Source: Roseibium sp. (lineage in GTDB: Bacteria; Pseudomonadota; Alphaproteobacteria; Rhizobiales; Stappiaceae). Taken from it: a stretch of DNA of 64,000 bases. Below the pieces are notes generated by a model, which saw nothing but the letters and a program-made list of their open reading frames with translations, had not been told where the DNA came from and did no database searches. How positions within the stretch are numbered: position 1 is the first letter of the stretch; every line of letters begins with the position of its first letter. The position numbers were made by a program, and so were the translations under genes. Below, piece by piece: positions 17,461 through 26,043 of this stretch. The stretch is from the NCBI GenBank assembly GCA_017643925.1, contig JAEPML010000004.1:62001-126000 (forward strand), written 5' to 3'.

Positions 17461-19335
17461 TCAGCTGTCTTTGGCGGCAAGTGCATTGAGCACTTCCTGC
17501 GAAGCCTTGTCGGTCAATGCATCGACCTCGACACGCGCCTTGGCACGCGCAACCCAGTCGGAACCGGCGGTCTGAGCTGCTTCCGGCAATTTGTCGTAAG
17601 CCGCGATCGCATCGTTCAGATTACCGTTGGAAACAGCGTTTTCCATCTGGCGCAATGCCGCCTCCGGTCCACTGCCATCGGCATCTCCCGGACCACGCAC
17701 AGTCACGATGGATTTCGCACTGGCCAGCAGGCTGTCCAGCACGTCACCGGAATGATCCGGCTCGGAGAAGGTCATGAACATCTTGCGGGCAACGCCCGGG
17801 AACTGCGCGATCAGAACGGAAACCGGTTCAACGCCGGCCTGTGCGTGGGTCTCGAGCGCCTTGAGATCGATGTCGGAAGGCAAACCCGCCTTGACCGCAG
17901 CCAGCTCCGTTTCATAGGGCCGCCCGGAATCGACCGCCGATTTCAGTGCGGATACGGACAAAGCCCGGGCCGCCGTCTCCCGTGCGGTGGCATCGCCCAT
18001 CGTCGATTCGAGCTGGGCCAGCCGCTTGGACAGGGCAGTCAACTCGGCACGGATGTCTTCCAGCCCCGCCGAATTCGCATCGCCGACCGATTTGATGTCG
18101 GCCGAAAGGCTCGACAACGTCTCCGTTGCCCGTGCCTGGCTGTCGGCAAGCGTTTTCAGGGAAACATCGGATGTTGATACGGCTGTCTGCGCAGCCTTTG
18201 CCGTCGCTTCGGTGTTCTGCAACCTGTTTTCTACATCCGCAAGCGATGTCTTGAGACCTCCCAGCTCGGTCGACAGGTCTGTCACCGAACCGGACAACTG
18301 GGTCGCTTCTGTCGTCGTCGAATTTGTCTCGCTTTCAAGCTTCGAAACACGGTCTTCAAGCGGCGTCAGGTCAACCGCCTGAGAAGAGCCCGCTCCGTCT
18401 TCAAGTGCAGCCAGACGATTTTCAAGCGGCTTCAGGTCCACAGGAACGCCCTCGCCGGTGCTGATTGACGACATGTCCGACCGAAGCGAGGCAAGATCCG
18501 TTTTCACCGCCTCGATCGCCGGCGCGAGGTCCGCCGACGCCGCGGCCTCCAGTTTGCCTTCAAGATCGGAGACCTTTGTTTCCAGCGCCGACAATGCGGC
18601 ACCCGGATTCTGACCGGTCACGCTCTTGCTGACATCCGCAAGCTGGCTTTCAAGCTCGGAAATCTTGTCCTCCGCAGCGCTCAGTGCACGCGTTACCTGC
18701 TGGTTGGGTTCCGCGTTGAGCTTGACCATTCCGGCCTGATGGAGGCCGAAGGCACCACCGAGCACAAGAATTCCGCCGATAACAGCGGCAATCAGCACGC
18801 CGAAGGCACCAACACCACCACTTTCTTCAACCGGCGGCGGGCTGGAGAAGGACTTGGGTGGCGTTTTTTGTGCGCTGCTGCTCGAGGAACTCGTTGAAGA
18901 GGAACCGGGTTTGGTCGTTGTGGACGTGGAGCTGGTCTTGGCGCTCGCACTTGTGCCGGTTTTGCCGGCACCTGCCGTTGATGACGATGGTTTGGAGGTG
19001 GAGGACGACGTGCCGGGACGCGACGAACTGTATGACGATGTCGGCTTCGTGTCCGCCTTGTCGGTTTTCGTTCCGGTGCCGGCTTTCGACCCGGAAGAAG
19101 ATGATGTGGAAGACCCGGTCGCGCCAGTCTTGGGAACACCGGAAGCGGACTTGCCCTCTGTAGACGCGCTTCCAGTTTTGCCTGCCACTTTCTCAGCGGT
19201 CAGATCGATGGTCACCGGCCGCTTGGAACCGGTCTGTGAAGAAGTGGGCGAGGTGCTGCCGGATTTGTCGCCCGGGCCTTTTCCGTCGCCACCCGAGGAA
19301 GATGTTCCGCCAGAAGATTTTTTGTCCGTCGCCAT
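17461..19335 (-). CDS. alphaproteobacterial Mic60/mitofilin homologue (COG4223 type)
   Basis: A 624-residue single-pass membrane protein. The first 170 residues are a low-complexity Ser/Thr/Gly/Lys cytoplasmic tail. A membrane helix follows (about 175-199, GVLIAAVIGGILVLGGAFGL), then a long coiled coil in the periplasm (about 210-450, heptads of Leu/Ala/Asp/Glu). A C-terminal helical mitofilin-like domain (about 530-615) includes ALRQMENAVSNGNLNDAIAAYDKLP. This architecture and the position between hemD and hemY define the alphaproteobacterial relatives of mitochondrial Mic60, which shape inner-membrane invaginations in mitochondria. AGGAGG lies just before the start. The role here, membrane shaping versus envelope tethering, is inference. 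Confidence 0.82.
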   Translation of the reverse strand: MATDKKSSGGTSSSGGDGKGPGDKSGSTSPTSSQTGSKRPVTIDLTAEKVAGKTGSASTEGKSASGVPKTGATGSSTSSSSGSKAGTGTKTDKADTKPTSSYSSSRPGTSSSTSKPSSSTAGAGKTGTSASAKTSSTSTTTKPGSSSTSSSSSSAQKTPPKSFSSPPPVEESGGVGAFGVLIAAVIGGILVLGGAFGLHQAGMVKLNAEPNQQVTRALSAAEDKISELESQLADVSKSVTGQNPGAALSALETKVSDLEGKLEAAASADLAPAIEAVKTDLASLRSDMSSISTGEGVPVDLKPLENRLAALEDGAGSSQAVDLTPLEDRVSKLESETNSTTTEATQLSGSVTDLSTELGGLKTSLADVENRLQNTEATAKAAQTAVSTSDVSLKTLADSQARATETLSSLSADIKSVGDANSAGLEDIRAELTALSKRLAQLESTMGDATARETAARALSVSALKSAVDSGRPYETELAAVKAGLPSDIDLKALETHAQAGVEPVSVLIAQFPGVARKMFMTFSEPDHSGDVLDSLLASAKSIVTVRGPGDADGSGPEAALRQMENAVSNGNLNDAIAAYDKLPEAAQTAGSDWVARAKARVEVDALTDKASQEVLNALAAKDS

Positions 19336-19456
19336 CTATTCTCCTCCTGAACCCGCTGGTTCCAAGATGTTCACTATACACGCCTCGCAAGGAAGCAAAA
19401 GCGCTGCAGCATCGTCAATTTGCGCGCTGCAAAATTCACGACTCCCCCGGTTCTGG

Positions 19457-20173
19457 TTAACACTCTGCTAACGCCAGCTCCAATAGGGCATTTTGGCAAG
19501 GTGCATCGGCAACATGCACCCGATTAAACCTAGATAAGGGTTCCGCAGCCTGACGCGAGATGGCGTAGACCGACAAATCGGAAAAAATGTGGTCAAGGCC
19601 CGAGGTTTCGATCAGGGAAACAAGCGCTTCCGCTGTCCGCCGGGAAAAAATCAAGATCCCGTCATAGATATTGTCGTCCAGGTTCCGAACCATGTCGCCG
19701 GGCAACCGGGTCAGCGGATCCATGCGATAGACCACAACCGTCCGGCACAGGATGTTGCCGGCTGACAGCAAACCTTCAAGGTCGCCGGCTCGTTGTCTGG
19801 CTGCCGGATAGAGAACTGTTTTTCCGGCCACAAGGGAACGATTATCCAGAATCAGCTTTGCCAGGGAGCCAACACCGTCGGAGGCTGTCAGAACCGATTC
19901 GAATCCGGCCCTGGCACAGGCCTCGGCCGTGGCCTTTCCAACCGCAAAGACCGGCAGGGTCACAAGACTGTCTACCTGGCGATGCGTTGCAAGGAGATAG
20001 ACGGCGCGGCGGCTGGTAAACGCAATCGCGCCGACACCTTCCAGATCCAGAGTGCCAGGCAGTTCTGATGTTGCCACAAGCAACGGCAATTCATCGGCAA
20101 CATGCCCCTCCGAACGGAGCCTGTCGGCTGTAAGCCTGCACTCCGGCTGGGGACGAGTCACCAGAAACCGCAT
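19457..20173 (-). CDS. hemD: uroporphyrinogen-III synthase
   Basis: A 238-residue HemD, which cyclises hydroxymethylbilane to uroporphyrinogen III. The sequence is poorly conserved across the family, but the opening MRFLVTRPQPE, the AIAFTSRRAVYLLA segment, FAVGKATAEACARAGF and the YRMDPLT region are typical. Placement immediately after hemC (2 nt gap) on the same strand supports it strongly. A 121-nt gap separates it from the Mic60-like gene. Confidence 0.9.
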   Translation of the reverse strand: MRFLVTRPQPECRLTADRLRSEGHVADELPLLVATSELPGTLDLEGVGAIAFTSRRAVYLLATHRQVDSLVTLPVFAVGKATAEACARAGFESVLTASDGVGSLAKLILDNRSLVAGKTVLYPAARQRAGDLEGLLSAGNILCRTVVVYRMDPLTRLPGDMVRNLDDNIYDGILIFSRRTAEALVSLIETSGLDHIFSDLSVYAISRQAAEPLSRFNRVHVADAPCQNALLELALAEC

Positions 20174-20175
20174 TG

Positions 20176-21102
20176 TCAGTGATCCGCCAGGAAGCCCGGT
20201 CCCATCCTGGTTTTGAGGTTCTCTCCAACGGTCTTGCCGATCGTGACTGCGTCAGACGCCGGTCCGCTTGCCTCTTCCTGATGTGTCTCGGATCCGTCGG
20301 GTTTCAAAACGATCCCCCTGAAATGAAGCGTTTCGCCATCAAGGGTCGCAAGCCCCCCGATCGGCGTCCGACAGGATCCGTCAAGAACAGCGAGAAATGC
20401 CCGTTCCGCATCAAGGCGTGTCTGGGTTTCCTGGTCGTGAATGGCCGCAAGCTTGTTCAGCGTGTCCTGATCACCTTCCCGGCTTTCGATACAGATCGCT
20501 CCCTGGCCGACAGCAGGCAGAAACTCGTCTTCGCTCAACAGGCTGGTAATCTCATTTTCCAGGCCGAGGCGGCGCAGCCCCGCGGCTGCAAGAAGGGTTG
20601 CATCAACTGCGCCCTCGGCAAGTTTGCGCAGCCGGGTTTGCAGATTGCCGCGATACATCACCACGTCGATGTCCGGCCGCAGGCGCTTGATCATCGCCTG
20701 CCGCCGCAGCGAACTGGAACCGACCACCGCACCTTGCGGCAGATCCGTCAGGGTCTTGGCCTTGGGTGACAAGAAGGCATCGCGCACATCTTCGCGCGGA
20801 AGAAACGCTGTCAGGGCAAGCCCGTCAGGCAGAACCGTCGGCATGTCCTTGGAGGAATGAACCGCCAGATCGATGCGGCCGTCCAGCAGAGCTTCCTCGA
20901 TTTCCTTGGTGAACAGGCCCTTGCCACCGACTTCCGACAATGGCCGGTCCTGGATCTTGTCACCGGAGGTCTTGATGACAACGATCTCGAAGGCATCCTC
21001 GGCAAGCCCATGGGCTGCCATCAAGCGGTCGCGGGTTTCATGAGCCTGTGCCAACGCTAATGCACTGCCCCGGGTTCCAATGCGCAAAGGATTTGATTGC
21101 AA
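20176..21102 (-). CDS. hemC: hydroxymethylbilane synthase (porphobilinogen deaminase)
   Basis: A 308-residue HemC, which condenses four porphobilinogens to hydroxymethylbilane. Visible motifs are [17 protein letters not shown] at the N-terminus, [30 protein letters not shown] with the catalytic aspartate, and GSCRTPIGG whose cysteine binds the dipyrromethane cofactor. I start at the TTG at 21102 (MQSNPLRIG...), the normal family N-terminus, with GGACGG 6 nt upstream. The frame remains open for another 156 codons into the divergent tsaD gene, but that part is antisense noise. First gene of the heme cluster. Confidence 0.93.
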   Translation of the reverse strand: MQSNPLRIGTRGSALALAQAHETRDRLMAAHGLAEDAFEIVVIKTSGDKIQDRPLSEVGGKGLFTKEIEEALLDGRIDLAVHSSKDMPTVLPDGLALTAFLPREDVRDAFLSPKAKTLTDLPQGAVVGSSSLRRQAMIKRLRPDIDVVMYRGNLQTRLRKLAEGAVDATLLAAAGLRRLGLENEITSLLSEDEFLPAVGQGAICIESREGDQDTLNKLAAIHDQETQTRLDAERAFLAVLDGSCRTPIGGLATLDGETLHFRGIVLKPDGSETHQEEASGPASDAVTIGKTVGENLKTRMGPGFLADH

Positions 21103-21199
21103 GATTAACCGTCCAGATGTTACGCCCGGCAGGGAAGGCGCCAAGCATGCAAAGAGTTCCTGACCACATGTCTTACCACAGGCCACCGCTGCAAGATCT

Positions 21200-22306
21200 A
21201 TGACTTCAGTCAATTCAAAATTCAATGCGTCCAATCTGACTGTGCTGGGGATCGAGACCAGTTGCGACGAAACGGCAGCCGCTGTTGTGCAAGGCCCCGT
21301 GCAAAAGGCCATCCTTTCCAACACCATCAGGTCCCAGATTGACGAGCACACGGAATTCGGCGGAGTCGTGCCGGAAATCGCGGCACGGGCGCATATCGAG
21401 ATCCTCGACCGGATCGTGAGCGAGGCCATGCACGAGGCGGACTGCACCTGGGATGACATCGACGCGGTCGCGGCGACGGCCGGACCGGGCCTGATTGGCG
21501 GCGTCATAGTCGGTTTCATGACTGCAAAGGCAATTGCCATGGCGGCCGGCAAACCCCTGGTCGGTGTCAATCACCTCGAAGGACATGCCCTGACGGCCCG
21601 CCTGACGGACGATCTGGAGTTTCCCTTCCTGCTTTTGCTGGTCTCTGGAGGTCACAGTCAGTTCTTGCTCGTGCGCGGGGTCGGGGATTACGAACGCCTT
21701 GGGACGACAATCGACGACGCCATCGGCGAAGCCTTCGACAAGACAGCCAAGCTGCTCGGCCTGCCCTATCCCGGCGGACCGCACGTTGAAAAACTTGCGA
21801 CCAGGGGAGACGTGAACCGGTTCAGGCTGCCGCGCCCCTTGCTGGACAGACCGGGTCTGGACATGTCCTTCGCCGGGCTGAAAACGGCGCTGCGCACGCA
21901 GGCCAAGAAACTCGAACCGGTGGACGAACAGACTGTAGCCGATCTGTGTGTGGCGTTTCAGCGTTCGGTTTCGGATGTTCTGGCTGCCCGCACGAAATCT
22001 GCGCTGGCATTGTTCGCCGAGCGTCACCCGGATGCCGAGCCGGCGATTGTCGTTGCCGGGGGCGTTGCAGCCAATCAGGAAATCCGTTCGGCCCTGACAG
22101 CTGCTGCCGCCGAGGCCAATGCCCGCTTTGTCGCGCCGCCGATGGCCCTTTGCACAGACAACGCGGCGATGATTGCCTGGGCCGGGATTGAACGTCTGCA
22201 GCTCGGGCCCGTGGACGACATGAAGCTTTCACCACGTCCCCGCTGGCCTCTGGACCAGGACAAGGCCGGGATACTCGGGGCGGGCAAGAAAGGTGCAAAG
22301 GTCTGA
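21200..22306 (+). CDS. tsaD: tRNA N6-adenosine threonylcarbamoyltransferase
   Basis: A 368-residue TsaD (Kae1/Qri7 family). It transfers threonylcarbamoyl from the TsaC product to A37 of ANN-decoding tRNAs as part of the TsaBDE complex. It shows [16 protein letters not shown], the metal-binding [23 protein letters not shown], and the C-terminal [16 protein letters not shown]. Length is normal. It is divergent from hemC across a 97-nt promoter region. A hemC/tsaD divergent pair followed by gpsA is the usual alphaproteobacterial arrangement. Confidence 0.96.
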   Translation: MTSVNSKFNASNLTVLGIETSCDETAAAVVQGPVQKAILSNTIRSQIDEHTEFGGVVPEIAARAHIEILDRIVSEAMHEADCTWDDIDAVAATAGPGLIGGVIVGFMTAKAIAMAAGKPLVGVNHLEGHALTARLTDDLEFPFLLLLVSGGHSQFLLVRGVGDYERLGTTIDDAIGEAFDKTAKLLGLPYPGGPHVEKLATRGDVNRFRLPRPLLDRPGLDMSFAGLKTALRTQAKKLEPVDEQTVADLCVAFQRSVSDVLAARTKSALALFAERHPDAEPAIVVAGGVAANQEIRSALTAAAAEANARFVAPPMALCTDNAAMIAWAGIERLQLGPVDDMKLSPRPRWPLDQDKAGILGAGKKGAKV

Positions 22307-22411
22307 ATAACCTGCAAAAGCCGGTCTAATTTGAAGCCTTAATTCAACAGGCCCTTTTGTACGGATCGGCAGCCTGATACCAAGTCCTGCAACATCAACC
22401 GGGTTTGAACC

Positions 22412-22915
22412 ATGCAGATTTTTCACAAGGCCTATGTCTATCTGACCTGTGGGACGGATTTGCTCGTGTTCAACGAACCCGACACACCTTATCTGGGTCT
22501 GCAGGTTCCAGGCGGCACGGTCGATCCCGGCGAAAGTTTCCTGCAGGGCGCCATGCGGGAATTCGCCGAGGAAACCGGACTGGCGCTGGACGCGGCCTTT
22601 GATCATTTTTCAGATCAGGATCTGCCCTTTGAAACAATCGATCCGGTCGGTCAGTTCAGGGCACCACCGGACAGGCCGCTTCAGGGGCGTCACATACGGC
22701 GAAATTTTCACGTGGCCGTTCCCCGGCGCCCCCGGGAAGAGTGGGAGCATTTTGAAATGTATCCGAGCAGCGGCGTGGCGCCGATCAGGTACCGGTTCTT
22801 CTGGTTGAACCTGTTCAGCACCGAGGCCCTGGAGGAAGAGAGCTTCTTTGCCGCCTTCGGCCCTCCTCTGGCCGCGCTGCGCCGCCGCGTTCCCTCTCTG
22901 AAAACGGCCGCCTAA
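22412..22915 (+). CDS. Nudix hydrolase, first of a tandem pair
   Basis: A 167-residue Nudix protein. The box GTVDPGESFLQGAMREFAEETGL (residues about 35-57; here split as GTVDPGESFLQ and GAMREFAEETGL) fits the GX5EX7REUXEEXGU signature completely, so Mg-dependent hydrolysis of a nucleoside diphosphate-X compound is likely. The rest (WEHFEMYPSSGVAPIRYRFFW) is shared only with its neighbour. Its stop codon is directly followed by the ATG of the second copy. Substrate unknown. Confidence 0.88.
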   Translation: MQIFHKAYVYLTCGTDLLVFNEPDTPYLGLQVPGGTVDPGESFLQGAMREFAEETGLALDAAFDHFSDQDLPFETIDPVGQFRAPPDRPLQGRHIRRNFHVAVPRRPREEWEHFEMYPSSGVAPIRYRFFWLNLFSTEALEEESFFAAFGPPLAALRRRVPSLKTAA

Positions 22916-23419
22916 ATGATCCACCCGGCACAAAAACAATCTGCTCGGATCTATCACAAGGCCTATGTCTATTTGACCTGCGGCCCCGATCTGCTGGTGT
23001 TTTCAGAACCCGACCATCCGGAAGTCGGCCTGCAGGTCCCGGGCGGCACACTTGACCCCGGTGAAAGCTACCTTCAGGGTGCGCGGCGCGAGTTTGAAGA
23101 AGAGACCGGACTTTCATTGGATATCGCAATCGAATCGTTCGCAGACCAGGATCATTTCTTTGAAGATGTGCCCAGATGTCTCACGGGACTGCATCGGCGG
23201 CGACATTTTCACGGCCAGGTTCGTGTGAAACCCGCCCATGACTGGGAACATTTTGAAACCTCACCAAGCACCGGCGGAGCCCCGATCAGGTTTCGCCTGT
23301 TCTGGGTGAATTTGTTTTCCGGCGATGCGCTCACCGAGACAAGGTTTTTTGAAGGCTTTGGAGCGCAGCTTGAAACACTACGGACGCGCATGGAAGGGCA
23401 AATCAATGGGCGCCATTAA
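22916..23419 (+). CDS. Nudix hydrolase, second of a tandem pair
   Basis: A 167-residue paralogue of the preceding gene, exactly the same length. KAYVYLTCG.DLLVF, the LQVPGGT.DPGES box, REFEEETGL and WEHFE..PS.G.APIR.R.FW are shared. The Nudix box is intact, so both copies should be active. It overlaps the gpsA start by 14 nt, making a Nudix-Nudix-gpsA transcription unit. The pair is divergent enough (roughly half identical) to suggest an old duplication with substrate divergence. Confidence 0.88.
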   Translation: MIHPAQKQSARIYHKAYVYLTCGPDLLVFSEPDHPEVGLQVPGGTLDPGESYLQGARREFEEETGLSLDIAIESFADQDHFFEDVPRCLTGLHRRRHFHGQVRVKPAHDWEHFETSPSTGGAPIRFRLFWVNLFSGDALTETRFFEGFGAQLETLRTRMEGQINGRH

Positions 23420-24413
23420 ATCAATCGGCGTCGTCGGTGGTGGTGCCTGGGGCACTGCCCTGGCCCTGACGGCTGCGCGTGCCGGCAGCGAGGTCCGTCT
23501 TTGGGCCCGGGATCCGGACACCGTGTCCGACATCCGCTCTCGCAGGCAGAACAGCCGATACCTGCCGGGTATCACCTTCGATGAGGACCTGAATGCCACC
23601 GATGCCCTGGAGGACGTCGCAGACGTGGATGCGATCCTGCTGGTGACCCCGGCGCAGACCACGCGGTCGATGCTGGGTGCATTGAAAAAGACGGGCAAGG
23701 TACGTGGCCCGGTGGTGCTGTGTGCCAAGGGGATCGAACAGACCTCAGGGAAACTTCTTTCAAAGGTGATGAGCGAAGAATTGCCGGGCGTTGAACCAGG
23801 CATTCTCTCCGGCCCGAGCTTTGCGGACGATGTTGCGCGCGGGCTCCCGACTGCGGTCACGGTCGCGGCAAATTCCGCGCGGACTGCCCTCAGCCTGTGT
23901 GAATCGCTGCAATCCCCCTGCTTCCGGCCTTACGCCTCGATCGACATTCTTGGAACGCAAATCGGCGGTGCCTTGAAGAACGTTCTCGCCATAGCCTGCG
24001 GTGCCGTTGTGGGCCGAAAACTCGGTGCGAGTGCCCAGGCCGCCCTGACGGCGCGAGGATTTGCCGAACTCAATCGCCTCGGCATGGCAATGGGTGCGCA
24101 AGGCGAGACCCTGACTGGCCTTTCAGGACTTGGCGACCTGGTACTGACCTGTTCGTCGAGCCAGTCCCGCAACTTCTCCTTCGGCTTGAGGCTTGGCGAG
24201 GGGTTTCTGGCTTCAGAACTGATTTCAGCTGGTGGGAAGCTCGCAGAGGGAGCCTATTCGGCACGCGTTGCTGTCAAACTAGCAGAAAAGCACGAGATAG
24301 AAGTCCCGATCTGCGACACCGTCGCCAGAATGATCGATGACGATCTGTCGATCGACGATGCGCTCAACACCTTGATGGCGCGCCCGCTGAAAGCGGAAAC
24401 GGAAAGCGCCTGA
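23406..24413 (+). CDS. gpsA: glycerol-3-phosphate dehydrogenase [NAD(P)+]
   Basis: A 335-residue GpsA that makes sn-glycerol 3-phosphate from dihydroxyacetone phosphate for phospholipid synthesis. The Rossmann motif IGVVGGGAWGTALAL is at residues 6-20. LCAKGIEQTSGKLLS and LSGPSFADDVARGLPTAVT are conserved, and IGGALKNVLAIACG carries the catalytic lysine. The start MGAIKSIGVV (23406) is preferred over a longer frame that would overlap the Nudix gene by 95 nt. Confidence 0.95.
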   Translation: MGAIKSIGVVGGGAWGTALALTAARAGSEVRLWARDPDTVSDIRSRRQNSRYLPGITFDEDLNATDALEDVADVDAILLVTPAQTTRSMLGALKKTGKVRGPVVLCAKGIEQTSGKLLSKVMSEELPGVEPGILSGPSFADDVARGLPTAVTVAANSARTALSLCESLQSPCFRPYASIDILGTQIGGALKNVLAIACGAVVGRKLGASAQAALTARGFAELNRLGMAMGAQGETLTGLSGLGDLVLTCSSSQSRNFSFGLRLGEGFLASELISAGGKLAEGAYSARVAVKLAEKHEIEVPICDTVARMIDDDLSIDDALNTLMARPLKAETESA

Positions 24414-24490
24414 TCTTTTCAAAAGAAGCATTGAGTTTGCCAGGTCCGGGACCTAGGTTCTGACGAGAATTCTGACTTGGAGAACCTTTG

Positions 24491-24781
24491 ATGCTTTACG
24501 CCCTGATCTGCACCGACAAGCCTGGTGCACTGCAGACACGTCTCGACAACCGCGCTGCACACATTGAATTTCTCAAGGGGCTGGGTGACGGGCTTAAGGC
24601 TGCCGGCCCCTTCCTCGACGATGACGGCAACATGACCGGTTCGCTTGTGGTGATTGAAGCCTCCAGCCGCGATGAAGCGCTTGCGATTTCGCAGGAAGAC
24701 CCTTACGCCCACGCAGATCTGTTTGAAAGTGTCGAAATCCGCCCGTGGAACTGGGTGGTGAAGAACCCGGAGGTCTCGTAA
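24491..24781 (+). CDS. YciI family protein
   Basis: A 96-residue dimeric ferredoxin-like protein of the YciI/YCII family. It opens MLYALICTDKPGALQTRLDNRAAH, split here as MLYALICTDKPG and ALQTRLDNRAAH; the His and the later SLVVIEASSRDEALAISQEDPYAHADLFESV carry the family's conserved His/Asp pair. Some relatives are dehydrochlorinases or muconolactone isomerase-like enzymes; most have no known substrate. A GGAG site precedes the ATG. It abuts the EVE gene with no gap, so they are co-translated. Confidence 0.85.
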   Translation: MLYALICTDKPGALQTRLDNRAAHIEFLKGLGDGLKAAGPFLDDDGNMTGSLVVIEASSRDEALAISQEDPYAHADLFESVEIRPWNWVVKNPEVS

Positions 24782-25207
24782 GTGCAATACTGGTTGATCA
24801 AATCCGAGCCGGACAAGTGGTCCTGGGAACAGCAGAAGGCCAAGGGCGACGCCGGTGAAGAATGGGACGGTATTCGCAACTACCAGGCGCGCAACAACAT
24901 GCGGGCAATGGAAATTGGCGACAAGGCCTTCTTCTACCACTCCAACATCGGCAAGGAAGTGGTCGGGGTCGTTGAAGTCTGCAGTGAAATCCATCCTGAC
25001 AGCACGACCGACGACCCGCGCTGGGAATGCGTGGATTTCAAGGCGGTCTGCGACATGCCGAACCCGGTCACCCTCGCGGATGTGAAGGCCGAACCCAAAT
25101 TGGCCCAAATGTCTCTTGTCACGTCCATGCGCCTGTCCGTCCAGCCTGTCACCAAGGAGGAATGGAAAGTGGTTTGCGCAATGGGCGGATTGAAAAAACC
25201 GGCCTGA
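24782..25207 (+). CDS. EVE domain-containing protein
   Basis: A 141-residue EVE-domain protein, a PUA-like fold that binds modified bases in DNA or RNA; the human relative is THYN1. Diagnostic motifs are YWLIKSEPDKWSW at the start, WDGIRNYQARNN and GDKAFFYHSNIGKEVVGVVEV. It begins with GTG directly after the YciI stop codon. In bacteria stand-alone EVE genes are usually chromosomal housekeeping genes beside YciI, as here. The ligand in this organism is unknown. Confidence 0.92.
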   Translation: MQYWLIKSEPDKWSWEQQKAKGDAGEEWDGIRNYQARNNMRAMEIGDKAFFYHSNIGKEVVGVVEVCSEIHPDSTTDDPRWECVDFKAVCDMPNPVTLADVKAEPKLAQMSLVTSMRLSVQPVTKEEWKVVCAMGGLKKPA

Positions 25208-25237
25208 CGCGAAGCCGGCACACAGGCAGGTCTTGCA

Positions 25238-25894
25238 ATGCTCAAGGAAGATCCGGAGGCTTTCATTCGGCGTGAGACCAGGGTGAAACCGGTGCCGCAT
25301 GCCGAGGAAATCCGGCTTCATCTTGCCGATGAAGCCATGGCGCTCTGGAGCCGGACCGAGGAAGAACTTGGCGAAATCGGTCTTGCACCGCCCTTTTGGG
25401 CATTCGCCTGGGCCGGTGGACAGGGCATTGCCCGCCACGTGCTCGACACGCCCGAGCTCGTGGCCGGAAAGCGCGTCGTCGATTTTGCCTGCGGTTCCGG
25501 CCTGGTCGGGATCGCAGCCATGCTGGCCGGCGCCGCCTCCTGTCACGCAGTCGACATCGATCCCGTCGCAATAACAGCGGCCCGTTTGAACGCCGAGGTG
25601 AACAAGGTGGATCTCGGTTTCGAGACGGCCGACATCACCGGAAGGGAAACCCTCGAAGCGGATATCGTCTTTTGTGGCGACGTCTTTTACGACCGGCCGA
25701 TGGCGGAAACCGTCCTTGCCTTTCTCGACCGGCTTCTGGATGCCGGCATCGAGATAATCGTTGGCGATCCGGGTCGAAGCTACCTGCCGTCCGACCGCCT
25801 GACGCAACTGGCCGAATTCACGGTTCCGGTGGTGGGGCAATTGGAAGACAATGAAATCAAACGCACTTATGTGTTTCGGCTGGAGGAAAAATAA
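25238..25894 (+). CDS. class I SAM-dependent protein lysine methyltransferase, METTL20/ETFB-KMT-like
   Basis: A 218-residue methyltransferase with the SAM-binding VVDFACGSGLVGIAAMLAG (motif I, residues about 86-104), AVDIDPVAITAARLNAEVN (motif II) and an ADIVFCGDVFYD post-II region. The APPFWAFAWAGGQGIARHVLD stretch before motif I matches the METTL20 group. A characterised Agrobacterium member of that group methylates electron-transfer flavoprotein beta subunit and ribosomal L7/L12. That family link is from memory of sequence style and should be treated as probable, not certain. It lies 30 nt after the EVE gene. Confidence 0.78.
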   Translation: MLKEDPEAFIRRETRVKPVPHAEEIRLHLADEAMALWSRTEEELGEIGLAPPFWAFAWAGGQGIARHVLDTPELVAGKRVVDFACGSGLVGIAAMLAGAASCHAVDIDPVAITAARLNAEVNKVDLGFETADITGRETLEADIVFCGDVFYDRPMAETVLAFLDRLLDAGIEIIVGDPGRSYLPSDRLTQLAEFTVPVVGQLEDNEIKRTYVFRLEEK

Positions 25895-26043
25895 TCCCGA
25901 ATTCGCCGCAAACAGGGTGCAAACTCTCGAAATGCGCCAAACGGTAAAATTTTTGGCGCGAGCCACTTCCCCTTTTCACAGCTTGCGATAGGTTAGCCGC
26001 AAAGCTCAAACGCACGATATTCCCGCCCTTACAGGAGACCTTC

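Noticed and set aside
16477..18177. A 566-codon plus-strand frame over hemY and the Mic60-like gene
   Set aside because: It is antisense to two membrane proteins with clear features and shows no plausible domain.
21103..21570. N-terminal extension of hemC by 156 codons
   Set aside because: It is antisense to tsaD and adds nothing family-like; the normal HemC N-terminus begins at 21102.
24419..25966. A 515-codon minus-strand frame covering YciI, EVE and the methyltransferase
   Set aside because: Three well-recognised plus-strand genes with good start sites occupy the same bases.
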